64,000 bases of DNA from Chloroflexota bacterium (GTDB lineage Bacteria > Chloroflexota > Anaerolineae > UBA4142). Both the position numbers and the translations under genes were made by a program. Each line of letters begins with the position of its first letter. Within the stretch, counting starts at the first letter, position 1. Under the pieces are notes generated by a model that made no database searches, was not told where the DNA came from, and saw nothing but the letters and a program-made list of their open reading frames with translations. Location of the stretch: positions 1-64,000 of the forward strand of contig JACQYF010000146.1 in NCBI GenBank assembly GCA_016208315.1, in the 5' to 3' direction. Shown piece by piece: positions 8,096 through 17,761 of the stretch.

Positions 8096-10312
8096 ATGTC
8101 GTATCACCGCGTATTCCAACGGGGTTTGCTTTCGGCTGCGCTCGCGCTCCTCATCTTGTTCCCTTTCTTTGGTTCGTCTGGCTCTGCTTTTGCGTCTAGC
8201 TCGGCCACCCTCACGCGTCCGATCACCAGCAAAGCGTCGATGTCTTCCACGCCAACTGCACCTCCCTTGCCCGCGCAAACCTCGCAAGCCATGCCGAACG
8301 TACAGGAAAGAGTTCCGGATTCGCCTGCCGGTGGTAATTGGGTTCAAATTGCAGCTCAGGGCTTTGAAGGCACTTTCCCCACAGGAAATTGGATCGTTCG
8401 CGATCACGGCAGCGCTACTTGCAGCCTATGCTGGGGACGTTCAACCTATTGGTATTGGGATGGCACCCGCTACCGGTATCGCGCCAATACAGGTTCTTAC
8501 GCAGCATGGCCTGTAGCAAGCGGGAGTTCCTCGTATTCTCCTTACACAAACCCCAACTACGCCAACAATATGGATACCCGCATGATTTACGGACCTTTTG
8601 ATTTGAGTGATGCTATATATGCTGGAACAGATTTTTATCTCTGGCGACAGATTGAGCTACGGTATAACGACGAAATCTATTTCGACTATCTCGCGTTCGA
8701 GATTTCGCTTGACGGTGTCAATTTCCAAGAACTCCGTCGCTGGGATGGATTTGTCGAAAACTGGGAGGACGAATGGGTCCCTTATGATACCTATGTTGGC
8801 AACAGCCAGGTCTGGATTGCCTTCAGATTCCGTAGCGACTCTTTCGATACCTATCAAGGGCCTTGGGTAGATGATGTTTATGTTTGGAAATTCATCCCGG
8901 GGCAGATAACTGTCCAAGGCACTTTTTCGTATTTCGAACGTGACAATACGACTCTTCAGCCCGCTCGGCTCCTGACCGCCTATCTGTATGATTCCAATCC
9001 GAGCGGAATTGATGAACTCGTCGCCACGACAACCACATCATCGAATGGCTACTTTCAGTTTCCATCGGTGAGAAACTGGGAAGATGACAACACAACGCGT
9101 GACCTTTACGTGACTTGGGAGACCGCCTATAATGACTCTGGTGGTACATATGCCAATCCTACCCGGCGCGTCACGGATTTTGGAAACAACGCGTATAGAT
9201 ACGATAGTCCAGACTGTAGCTATTTTTACGGTACAAGTTGTCCTGACGGAACACTTGACTTTAGTTCTATTTGGCCAGTGGGCGCTGTTAACATAGAGGC
9301 GCTCTGGATTTTCCAAGACCTAAGACGGGGTTGGGAGTATATGCTGGGGCAAACAGGGAGCAGCCCAGGGTCGGCAACGGCCAGATGGCAGACCCTTCAG
9401 AATACGTTATCTCCATGCACTTCCGGCTCCTGCTTTTACGCTGCGCCTGGCGGACCATATATTTTCATCGCACATAGTGATACAATTTCAGCCGATACCG
9501 TGATCCATGAGTTGGGACATAATTACATGTACAATGCGTCGGGTTATTGGTTGTGGAATGACCCAGCGTGCCTGTTCGGTCATAATATCCGCAGTGCAAC
9601 AAGTCTGGCCTGCGCCTGGTCCGAGGGCTGGGCTGATTTCTTTCCCCTGGTCGCGAACGGTGATGCATGCTACGATTTTGGAAGAGGCCCTTGCACTGGA
9701 ACCCCGAATTCGGATCACTATAACCTTGAAACTCACAGTCGGAACGATACGCCACAATCGTTTGCGTGGGGTGACGCAGTGGAAGGCCGCGTGGCTGGCG
9801 CTCTCTATGATCTGTTGGATTACACCAATGACGGATACGACCAGATTGGGTTTGGCTTTGCCCCAATTTGGAACGTCGTCAAGGTTGCCCCTGTGAATTT
9901 TTGGAGTTTCTGGAGCTATTGGAAGACAAGGGGATACGAAAAGCACTATGCCTTGCAGTCAATCTACCAGAATACGATTGATTATGATACAGCTCCATCC
10001 ATTTCCAATTTACCAACCCTAACACTGCTGCAAGGCATCACTTACAATCACGCCGTTGACCTGTGGCCGTATACCGATGATCCTGAGAGCACTGATTCAC
10101 AATTGACGTACTCCTTCGTCAGTGCGACGGATGCGCGTTGCGGCACAAATGTGGATAGTCATTACGTGAATTTTGCGGTCCAGCCGGGCTGGTCTGGATC
10201 GTGCGGGGTAACCATCCGAACGAGCGATAATATCAAGGCGACCAACGGGACATTCATTGTGAACGTAGTACCAGTGCGGGCGCGAATCTATTTGCCGTTC
10301 ATTGCCAAGTAG
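8096..10312 (+). CDS. Secreted zinc-metallopeptidase-like protein
   Basis: N-terminal hydrophobic signal sequence; DTVIHELGHNYMY (HExxH) followed by SEGWADFF; C-terminus RARIYLPFIAK. Confidence 0.75.
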   Translation: MSYHRVFQRGLLSAALALLILFPFFGSSGSAFASSSATLTRPITSKASMSSTPTAPPLPAQTSQAMPNVQERVPDSPAGGNWVQIAAQGFEGTFPTGNWIVRDHGSATCSLCWGRSTYWYWDGTRYRYRANTGSYAAWPVASGSSSYSPYTNPNYANNMDTRMIYGPFDLSDAIYAGTDFYLWRQIELRYNDEIYFDYLAFEISLDGVNFQELRRWDGFVENWEDEWVPYDTYVGNSQVWIAFRFRSDSFDTYQGPWVDDVYVWKFIPGQITVQGTFSYFERDNTTLQPARLLTAYLYDSNPSGIDELVATTTTSSNGYFQFPSVRNWEDDNTTRDLYVTWETAYNDSGGTYANPTRRVTDFGNNAYRYDSPDCSYFYGTSCPDGTLDFSSIWPVGAVNIEALWIFQDLRRGWEYMLGQTGSSPGSATARWQTLQNTLSPCTSGSCFYAAPGGPYIFIAHSDTISADTVIHELGHNYMYNASGYWLWNDPACLFGHNIRSATSLACAWSEGWADFFPLVANGDACYDFGRGPCTGTPNSDHYNLETHSRNDTPQSFAWGDAVEGRVAGALYDLLDYTNDGYDQIGFGFAPIWNVVKVAPVNFWSFWSYWKTRGYEKHYALQSIYQNTIDYDTAPSISNLPTLTLLQGITYNHAVDLWPYTDDPESTDSQLTYSFVSATDARCGTNVDSHYVNFAVQPGWSGSCGVTIRTSDNIKATNGTFIVNVVPVRARIYLPFIAK

Positions 10313-10350
10313 GCATGAACGCGTTGGTTTGACCATGAAAGGAAACGACA

Positions 10351-10950
10351 ATGAAACGCTTATTCGTATTTGCCCTATTGAGTCTGACATTAGCAGCCTG
10401 CGCAGGCGCGTCTGCGCCGGGGGGCGCAAAATGCCAACAGGGCGTCTGTATCAAAGCTCAGGTTATGGAGCCGGTGCGCGGAAACGCGCCTGTCGTCTTA
10501 ACCCTCACGGTCACGTCGGACAAGGACATGCCTGAACTTGGCGTATCGGTATATCATGATGCAGACGCGATTGTCGAGGGACCCCAAAACTGGGAACCCG
10601 CGGCGAAAAGTGGGCTAGTATGGAAGGGGGGAGCAAGTTGGAAAGTAGATGCTAAGGCAAAACAACCTTCAATGTTTACGCGCACGATTCGACTGCCACC
10701 AAGAGAAGGTTTTTTCACTATAGTCGTGGCCGCGAGTACGCCGCAAGTGCGTGTCGCAGACTCAGTCGGGATCTACGTCACGAGTGCGGGTGCGACCGTA
10801 TACTATTCAAACACGCCGGTGGCCATCACGCCAGGCACCGCCGTGCCGGGTCTGCCCCCCGGCATGGTTCCCGCCACGCCGCAGCCAAGTCCCACGCGCG
10901 GCGTCATTCCCACGCGAATTCCGACGCCCACGCGCCGACCGTACCCGTGA
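10351..10950 (+). CDS. Hypothetical lipoprotein
   Basis: MKRLFVFALLSLTLAACAG lipobox; Pro/Thr-rich C-terminus. Confidence 0.7.
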   Translation: MKRLFVFALLSLTLAACAGASAPGGAKCQQGVCIKAQVMEPVRGNAPVVLTLTVTSDKDMPELGVSVYHDADAIVEGPQNWEPAAKSGLVWKGGASWKVDAKAKQPSMFTRTIRLPPREGFFTIVVAASTPQVRVADSVGIYVTSAGATVYYSNTPVAITPGTAVPGLPPGMVPATPQPSPTRGVIPTRIPTPTRRPYP

Positions 10951-10981
10951 TAGGAATGAAATCGTATCAAAAAGGAGCCAC

Positions 10982-12118
10982 ATGAAAAGCAAACTTGGAC
11001 TGTACGTGATCAACCTGGGCGGCTTGGACATGGTGGGCTATTGCACGCAGGCGCAGCCGCGTATCATCGTGACGATGGAGCATAGTCTGGATACGTGGCA
11101 GCAGTTGAGGCAATGCTCGCCCAACACCTTTATCATTGGGCGGCACTATGTAGACGACGGCGATCAGATTTTCCTCGACAACCCCGAAGCGCGCGCCGAG
11201 AAATTCTTCAACGCGATGCTCCCCGCCGCCGAAAAGATGCGCGGCGTGTACGACGCGTGGATGGGCTATAACGAATCGGTAGTGAAGACGCCTGAAGAAG
11301 CGCAAGCCCTCTCGCGCTTTCACGTGCGCTGGGGCGACCTGATGCGCTCCGCGGGGCTGGTATCGTGCGCCTATTCGTTCGCCACGGGCAACCCGGAAAT
11401 CGAACTCTGGCCGCATCTCGTCGAAGGATTGCGCCACTGCGATTTGCTCTCACTGCACGAGTACAGCGCGCCGACGATGAACGTGTGGGAGACCTGGCTG
11501 TGCCTGCGTTATCGCCGGGTGATGGACGCGTTGCCGCCCGACGCGCGTCGCCAAATGGTCATTACCGAAACGGGCATTGACGGCGGCGCGGGCCCGGAGA
11601 ACAAGCCCCAGGAGGGCTGGCGCCGATTTACGGACGAAGCCGGGTATCTTGCCACGTTGAAATGGTACGATGAAGAAATGGGGAAAGACGATTACGTGAT
11701 CGGCGCGGCGATTTTCGCGATGAACGGCTGGGGCCTCCAGGGTTCCTTCGGCATGGCCGAACTGGGTTCGCTCCGCCATTACATGGGACAAGGCGGGCAA
11801 CCGCAGACCGTCGTCGTCAAGCCGCCGGCTGTCGCCAAACCGCCGGCTGTCGCCAAACCGCCGGAACCACCGCCTGCGCCCGAACCGCCCACACCGCCCG
11901 CGCCGGAACTTCCAACACCGCCGACTCCGCCCATGCCTCCACCCGTCCCAGCCGAGCAAGCGGCGACGACGTACACGGTCAAACCCGGCGATACGTTGTT
12001 TGCCATCGCGCGCAAACACGGCGTCACCGTGGCGGCGCTCGTCGCGGCCAACAATATCGTCAACCCGAGTTTGATAAAGCCCGGACAGGTATTGACGATT
12101 CCGGCTAAACAAACCTAA
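10982..12118 (+). CDS. Clan-A glycosidase-like TIM-barrel protein with C-terminal LysM
   Basis: AAAAAGGAG upstream of ATG at 10982; MGYNES and VITETGIDGG acidic motifs; YTVKPGDTLFAIARKHGVTVAALVAANNI LysM. Confidence 0.75.
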   Translation: MKSKLGLYVINLGGLDMVGYCTQAQPRIIVTMEHSLDTWQQLRQCSPNTFIIGRHYVDDGDQIFLDNPEARAEKFFNAMLPAAEKMRGVYDAWMGYNESVVKTPEEAQALSRFHVRWGDLMRSAGLVSCAYSFATGNPEIELWPHLVEGLRHCDLLSLHEYSAPTMNVWETWLCLRYRRVMDALPPDARRQMVITETGIDGGAGPENKPQEGWRRFTDEAGYLATLKWYDEEMGKDDYVIGAAIFAMNGWGLQGSFGMAELGSLRHYMGQGGQPQTVVVKPPAVAKPPAVAKPPEPPPAPEPPTPPAPELPTPPTPPMPPPVPAEQAATTYTVKPGDTLFAIARKHGVTVAALVAANNIVNPSLIKPGQVLTIPAKQT

Positions 12119-12133
12119 CCCTCGGAGGAAACC

Positions 12134-14455
12134 ATGCTGTACAAATTGGTCAGTCCGCCCGCCGTCGAAGAACATGGCGAGAACATTATCCATCTCTTTG
12201 TGCGCGATGCGAACGGCGCGCCCGTGCCGAACGCGCGCCTCAAGGTGTGGGCGGGTCCGCCGCCGACAGGCAGCCCGGCCTATTGGAATGACGATTTCCC
12301 CTTCCGCAATCCCAATGCGTCCGGTATGCTCGAGTTTGTCGCCGTGACCGGCCCGATGCCGGATACGCGCGATTACTGGATTCAAGCGATTGCGAATGAC
12401 GGCACGCCGCAAAGCGATCCGGTCCAATTCCATTTTCCGCAGGGCAGCACGATTTGGATCACGGCGACCCTTCAGCCCGAGGGCGCAACGTCGGGGCCAA
12501 CGCAGCCGGACGCGGGCGCGAGCGCGCCCATCGCCGTGCAATGGGACGCGCGCTTGACCGCGATGAACATCTCGATTGCGCCCGTTCCCGCGCTCGCGCC
12601 GGGCCAAAGATATTGGAAGATTATCGCGGCGCAGTATCAGGACGAGCAAGAGGCCGGCGGCAACCACAACGTCTACTATTCGGCGTTGAATCAAAATGGG
12701 AATCCGATGGCCGGCGTGCTGGTCCAAATGGATTGGCAAGGCCGCGAGCCGAATGACGTCCCAAGCCAATCGTACACGGACGGGAACGGCACCGCCAATT
12801 ACCCGCTGTACGCTGGCCCCGTGGGATGGAAGCCGCAAGAAGGGCCTGGGCCTTATGCCGCGTGGCTGGGCGATCCCGATCTACGCGGTCGCACGCCGAC
12901 GCAAATCCCCGGCGAGAAATTCGTGGGCGCGGGCTTGCCGATGAATCGGCATGTGAATTTTATCGTGACGTGGAAACAGGTCGTGGCCGCCAGCCCGGCC
13001 GACACGGTTTCGCCGGAACCCGACACGGTTACATCGCCCGAGCCAACGCCCGACACGGCCACGCCCGCTCCGGCAACTTACACGGTCCAGCGCGGCGACA
13101 CGCTTTCTGCGATCGCGCGCAAGTTCGACGTGACGGTCGCGGCCCTCGTCGCCGCGAACGACATCGCCAATCCGAATCAGATCCGAACGGGCCAGGTGTT
13201 GACCATTCCAGGTGTCGCGTCGGAGAATCCGCCGCCGACTCCGCCCGCGCCATCCACCACGACGTACACGGTCCAGCGCGGCGATACGCTCTCGGCCATC
13301 GCGCGCAAATTCGGAGTATCGGTGGCCGCGATCGTCGCCGCGAACAATATCGCGAATGCGAACCTCATCAAGCCGGCCCAAGTGTTGACGATTCCGTCCG
13401 CCGCGCCCGTCCCGCCAAAGCCGGTCGAGCCGTCTGAGCCGACCGTGCCGGAGTGGTACACGCCGCTTCCGCCTGCGACGCGTCCCGCCGGCGCATTGCC
13501 GTTGAACCAGTTCCCGCGCCCGCGGGACGACAATGGCCGCGGCATCCATTTCGGTTTGGACGTCAGTCAAAAATCACTCGACGCGCACGTCCCGCACATG
13601 GTCGAGATGGGCATCAAGTGGGTCCTCATGTATCCCGGCGATGAGTTGCAGGCCGAAAAATGCGCGGTGGCCGCGTGGAATGCGGGCATCATGCCGGTCC
13701 TGCGCCCCAAGTGCCGAATTGATGGCGGGCAGCCGAACTGGCTCGCCTTCGTGCAAGCGTGCAAGAAGCACGACATCCCGGCCTACATCCAAATTTACAA
13801 CGAACCGGGCGACGATCGCGAGTGGAACCACAAGCCCGCGGATAATGACCTGCCGCGGATCTTTGCGAGTAAGTGGGCGAATGCCGCGTCGTTGATCTAC
13901 GATGCGGGCGGATTCCCGGGGCTGCAAATCCTCGGCCAGGAAGAGTTGGTCGCGGCGGCGAATACGCTCCAAGCCAACAATCAAACTCACATTTGGAATC
14001 GCGCGTTTTTCGCGCTCCACAACTATGGTCTCAACCATCCGCCCGCGTATCCATACGACGAACGCAATCAACAAGACCATCCCCAGGCGACGATTCTCGA
14101 CGACGACGCGTGCGTGCTCGGCCTGATCGAGTTCGCCAAATGGATGTACGACGCGATTGGTTTTGTGCTGCCGATGATCGGCGGCGAGGGCGGCTGGCTC
14201 TACGACGCGGGCGAAGACAATCGTTATCCAAAGACGGTTCAACCCTATCACGCGCAATGGCACGTGGAGATGTACGACTGGTTCCGCCATGGTCGCTTGT
14301 CGAACGGTCAGCCGCTGCCCGATTATGTCTTTTCGGTCGCGCCGTGGATTCTGTCCGGCTTTTTGGAAGCCGAGGCATGGTACGGCGGACCGCTCGGCGA
14401 CAAGACGGAAACGATCAATGCGGTCAAGGCGATGACGCCATTCGTCCGCAAATAA
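12134..14455 (+). CDS. Ig-like domain + two LysM + glycosidase-like TIM-barrel protein
   Basis: Two YTVQRGDTLSAIARKF LysM repeats; IYNEPGDD and GGEGGW acidic motifs in the C-terminal barrel. Confidence 0.78.
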   Translation: MLYKLVSPPAVEEHGENIIHLFVRDANGAPVPNARLKVWAGPPPTGSPAYWNDDFPFRNPNASGMLEFVAVTGPMPDTRDYWIQAIANDGTPQSDPVQFHFPQGSTIWITATLQPEGATSGPTQPDAGASAPIAVQWDARLTAMNISIAPVPALAPGQRYWKIIAAQYQDEQEAGGNHNVYYSALNQNGNPMAGVLVQMDWQGREPNDVPSQSYTDGNGTANYPLYAGPVGWKPQEGPGPYAAWLGDPDLRGRTPTQIPGEKFVGAGLPMNRHVNFIVTWKQVVAASPADTVSPEPDTVTSPEPTPDTATPAPATYTVQRGDTLSAIARKFDVTVAALVAANDIANPNQIRTGQVLTIPGVASENPPPTPPAPSTTTYTVQRGDTLSAIARKFGVSVAAIVAANNIANANLIKPAQVLTIPSAAPVPPKPVEPSEPTVPEWYTPLPPATRPAGALPLNQFPRPRDDNGRGIHFGLDVSQKSLDAHVPHMVEMGIKWVLMYPGDELQAEKCAVAAWNAGIMPVLRPKCRIDGGQPNWLAFVQACKKHDIPAYIQIYNEPGDDREWNHKPADNDLPRIFASKWANAASLIYDAGGFPGLQILGQEELVAAANTLQANNQTHIWNRAFFALHNYGLNHPPAYPYDERNQQDHPQATILDDDACVLGLIEFAKWMYDAIGFVLPMIGGEGGWLYDAGEDNRYPKTVQPYHAQWHVEMYDWFRHGRLSNGQPLPDYVFSVAPWILSGFLEAEAWYGGPLGDKTETINAVKAMTPFVRK

Positions 14456-14458
14456 AGT

Positions 14459-14538
14459 GGGAAGTTGCAAGTGACTAAAGTGTCTAAAGTGTCTAAAGTT
14501 TACTTCGGACTTTAGTCACTTCCAACTTCGCACTTCCT
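14459..14538. repeat. Stutter palindrome, unit ~ gtgtctaaa
   Basis: gaagttgcaagtgactaaagtgtctaaagtgtctaaagt...actttagtcacttccaacttc. Confidence 0.8.
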
Positions 14539-14548
14539 GGAGGTTACG

Positions 14549-16612
14549 ATGTTACAATTCGGACAGTTTATCTTTGGCATGCACGACAGCGGCGGCGCGC
14601 AGCTGATGGTTGACGCGGGCAAGCCCGGCTGGGTGCTCGTCAGCGTCAAGGCCACGGATTCGCCCGGCGACTATTCCACGCTGGCAAATCAAGGGTTGGG
14701 TATTATCGGCCGCCTGAATCATGGCTATGAGTCCGACGGAACGATCCCGCACTCGGCGCAATACGACGCGTTCGCGCAGCGGTGCGCGAATTTTGTTGCC
14801 GGCTCGCGCGGCGCGAACATTTGGATCATCGGCAACGAGACGAACTTGGCGGCGGAACGCCCCGGCAATACCGGCGGCAACGACGGCGAGTTCATCACGC
14901 CCGACAAGTACGCCCAGTGCTTCGCCAAATGCCGCGCGGCAATTCTCGCCGTGGCCGGACACGCGCAGGACCTGATCGCGCCCGCGCCGCCTGGGCCTTG
15001 GAATCCGCAGACGACTTATCCGGGAAATCCCGGCGGCGATTGGGTCAAGTATTATCAGGACATTTTGAATCTCTTGGCGCAGATGGGTGCGCCGCCCGGC
15101 GCGCTCGCGCTGCACACGTACACGCACGGCTTTGACGCCGGGCTGATCGCGAGCGAGGACAAGGTGCTGCCCGCGTTCCCAAACTATCACTTTCACTTTC
15201 GCGCCTACCGCGATTTTCTGAACGCCGTGCCCGCCGTCTTGCGCGGGCTGCCGGTGTTCATTACCGAGGCGCAGCCCGCCGATCCGAGCTGGTGGCAAAA
15301 TCGAAATATCGGTTGGGTTCGGGCCGCGTATGCCGAAATCAACGCGTGGAATGCCGTGGCGGCGAATCAGCCCATTCAGGCGTTGTGCCTCTTTCGCTGG
15401 GACCGCGGCGATGACCGCTGGAGCATTTCGGAGAAATCGGCGGTGCTGGACGATTTTCGCGGCGCGCTGCAAAACGACTATCGCGTGCGCATGCCCGCGC
15501 CGGTGGGCACGCCGCCGACCCCCGTCAAGCCCAAACCCAAACCGACGGAGAGCGGCTGGTGTCCTTTTGCTATCAAGCGGCCCGTCACGGAGAACAATTA
15601 TGATGTCGGACGCAGCGGACACAAGGTCAAGGCGGTCGTTTTGCACATCGCGGCCGGGCCGATGACCGCGGTGTTCCCGACGTTCAACAATCCCCAAAAC
15701 CTCGCGTCAGCGCACTTTTGCGTCGGCAAGGATGGAACGATCGAGCAATATGTTTCGATGGACGATACCGCGTATGGCAACGGGCTAAAATTCTCGAACG
15801 GGCAATGGTTCAACGCGCGCGGAGTCGTGGTGAAACCGACCTGGCAGGATTTGCAGCCGCCGCACAATCCGAACCTCTACACGGTCAGCGTCGAGCATGA
15901 CGGTCAGCCGCAGAATTTGTGGACGCCCGAGATGTACGAGGCCAACAATCGGCTATTGATCTGGATCGGCCAACAATGCGGCATTACGTATGTGCCCCAC
16001 CGCACGCTGGTCGGCCACTTTGAAATCAATTCGGTGGACCGGCCAAATTGTCCTGGGCCGAACGTAAATTATGAGCAGATTTGCGCGGACGCGAATGCGG
16101 GGCTAGCCGGGACCGAACCACCCACCCCTGCGTCGGAAGCCATCCTGGCCGCGGCCAGCGAGGTCGCGCTCTTGCCGATCAACGTGGAATCGGCGCTCTT
16201 CAAGTTCGCGCAAGCGCGTGGTCTCGGCTGTCCCCAAAGCGACGAGACCGATTTCCAAATCGGCGGCGATGCGTTTGTGTGTCAAGTTTTTATGGGCGGC
16301 ATCATCTATGTGAAGAAAGGCGACTGGGGCAACATCCACTTTACGCCCAAGGTCGAGGGAGACGTCGCGATGCCCGCGGATGCCACGGCGGCGGCTGCGG
16401 TCGCGGCAGCAAAAAAGAGGGCCTGGCTGCCGATCAACACCGATGGCGCGTTGTATAAATTCGCGCAAGCCAACCGGCTCGGCTGCCCGCAGAGCAACGA
16501 GTTTGAATTTGCCGTGGAGACAGATTACTTGGGGCAGGTGTTCGCCAAGGGATTTGTCTACGTCAAAAAGGGCGATTGGGGCAATATCAAGTGGAGTGCG
16601 AAAGTCGAGTAG
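14549..16612 (+). CDS. Glycosidase-like barrel + N-acetylmuramoyl-L-alanine amidase (Amidase_2/PGRP-like) + two C-terminal repeats
   Basis: GNETN and VFITEAQ motifs; AVVLHIAAGP...ASAHFCVGKDGTIEQYV...VGHFEIN...CPGP amidase; tandem LPIN...KFAQA..LGCPQS..(V)YVKKGDWGNI repeats. Confidence 0.82.
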   Translation: MLQFGQFIFGMHDSGGAQLMVDAGKPGWVLVSVKATDSPGDYSTLANQGLGIIGRLNHGYESDGTIPHSAQYDAFAQRCANFVAGSRGANIWIIGNETNLAAERPGNTGGNDGEFITPDKYAQCFAKCRAAILAVAGHAQDLIAPAPPGPWNPQTTYPGNPGGDWVKYYQDILNLLAQMGAPPGALALHTYTHGFDAGLIASEDKVLPAFPNYHFHFRAYRDFLNAVPAVLRGLPVFITEAQPADPSWWQNRNIGWVRAAYAEINAWNAVAANQPIQALCLFRWDRGDDRWSISEKSAVLDDFRGALQNDYRVRMPAPVGTPPTPVKPKPKPTESGWCPFAIKRPVTENNYDVGRSGHKVKAVVLHIAAGPMTAVFPTFNNPQNLASAHFCVGKDGTIEQYVSMDDTAYGNGLKFSNGQWFNARGVVVKPTWQDLQPPHNPNLYTVSVEHDGQPQNLWTPEMYEANNRLLIWIGQQCGITYVPHRTLVGHFEINSVDRPNCPGPNVNYEQICADANAGLAGTEPPTPASEAILAAASEVALLPINVESALFKFAQARGLGCPQSDETDFQIGGDAFVCQVFMGGIIYVKKGDWGNIHFTPKVEGDVAMPADATAAAAVAAAKKRAWLPINTDGALYKFAQANRLGCPQSNEFEFAVETDYLGQVFAKGFVYVKKGDWGNIKWSAKVE

Positions 16613-16615
16613 TGA

Positions 16616-16683
16616 GGCAGTTAATTAGTCAATTAGTCAATTGGTCGCTGGTTGACTAATTGACTAATTGACTAATTGACTCG
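16616..16683. repeat. Stutter palindrome (aattagtc)n/(gactaatt)n between convergent genes
   Basis: ttaattagtcaattagtcaattggtc...gactaattgactaattgactaattgac. Confidence 0.85.
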
Positions 16684-16685
16684 TT

Positions 16686-17105
16686 CTACCTCGCCAGCTC
16701 TTCGGACAATACGCTGAATACTTCGGGGCTAAAGTACATTTCACCGCGATGCACGGCGCGAATCGCGAGGGGTAATTCCATTGGGTTGGCGGTCTTGACC
16801 AGGTATCCGTGGGCGCCAGTTTTCAGGGCCTGCCGCAAGACTAGTTCGTCCGCGTGTCCCGAAACAAAGAGCACTTTGATGTCCGTTGTCAGAGCGTGGA
16901 TTTGTTCCGCCGCTTTTATCCCGTTGACGTCCGGCATCATCAAATCCATCAACACCACGTCTGGCGCGAGATTGAGCGCCTCCTCTACCGCCTCTAACCC
17001 ATCACGAGCTTCTCCCACGACCTCTATATCCTTGGCTCTGCCGAGCATGGCTTTTAGCCCGTCGCGCATCAAGGCGTGATCATCTGCAATCAGCACTCGA
17101 ATCAT
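16686..17105 (-). CDS. NarL-like receiver-only response regulator
   Basis: MIRVLIADDHALMRDGLKAML...LMDLMMPDVNG...HGYLVK; ends without a LuxR HTH. Confidence 0.85.
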   Translation of the reverse strand: MIRVLIADDHALMRDGLKAMLGRAKDIEVVGEARDGLEAVEEALNLAPDVVLMDLMMPDVNGIKAAEQIHALTTDIKVLFVSGHADELVLRQALKTGAHGYLVKTANPMELPLAIRAVHRGEMYFSPEVFSVLSEELAR

Positions 17106-17240
17106 CGCTTTACCTCGTTTAGCCAGAATATGGTGCCTCGAGTCCAATATACAGGAGCATTGTCGCGCGGTCAATAGGGACAATCCCTACTTGCCGCGCA
17201 AGATAACCCTGTGTTGACGCTTCGGCGGTACGCACTGCCA

Positions 17241-17322
17241 GAGGGGGAGACGGGGAGAGAGGGAGAGAGGGAGAGGGGAAGAGGGTGAGAATTCTCCCCC
17301 TCTCCCCCTCTCCCTCTCTTCT
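17241..17322. repeat. Polypurine/polypyrimidine stutter palindrome
   Basis: gagggggagacggggagagagggagagagggagagggg...ctccccctctccccctctccctctc. Confidence 0.8.
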
Positions 17323-17347
17323 ACACTGCGTATGCGAGCTTTCACCA

Positions 17348-17761
17348 TCACCGTGTGTGGCTAAGAATCGTCGCAATAGCCGGACTCAGATAGCTCTTGC
17401 CGGCGTGCAGGGCGTGGATCGCGGCGAGGAGTTCCGCATAATCATCATTCTTGCGAATATAGCCCTTGGCCCCATTCCGCAGAGCTTGTCTCACCTGCGC
17501 CTCCTCGGAGGACATTGCAACAATAAGTACGGGCAAGTCGGCGTGTTTGGCATGAATCCTCGCCGTGGCATCCAGTCCATTCAAGCGCGGCATTTGAACG
17601 TCCATCAAAACAACGTCGGGACTCGTTCGCTCGATCATCTCGATGCCTTCCAGGCCATCGCGCGCTTCGCCGACCACTTGCATGCCGTCGGCCCGTTCCA
17701 ACAGCAGCCGAAAGCCCTGGCGCACAAGCTGATGATCGTCCACAATTAGCACACGAATCAT
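17348..17761 (-). CDS. NarL-like receiver-only response regulator
   Basis: MIRVLIVDDHQLVRQGFRLLLERADG...LMDVQMPRLNG...KGYIRK; no HTH. Confidence 0.85.
   Translation of the reverse strand: MIRVLIVDDHQLVRQGFRLLLERADGMQVVGEARDGLEGIEMIERTSPDVVLMDVQMPRLNGLDATARIHAKHADLPVLIVAMSSEEAQVRQALRNGAKGYIRKNDDYAELLAAIHALHAGKSYLSPAIATILSHTR

Noticed and set aside
8009-8407. Minus-strand ORF opposite the start of the metallopeptidase gene
   Set aside because: Basic, low-complexity translation (RKSRARRTKEREQDEERERSR) antisense to a signal peptide region; shadow ORF.
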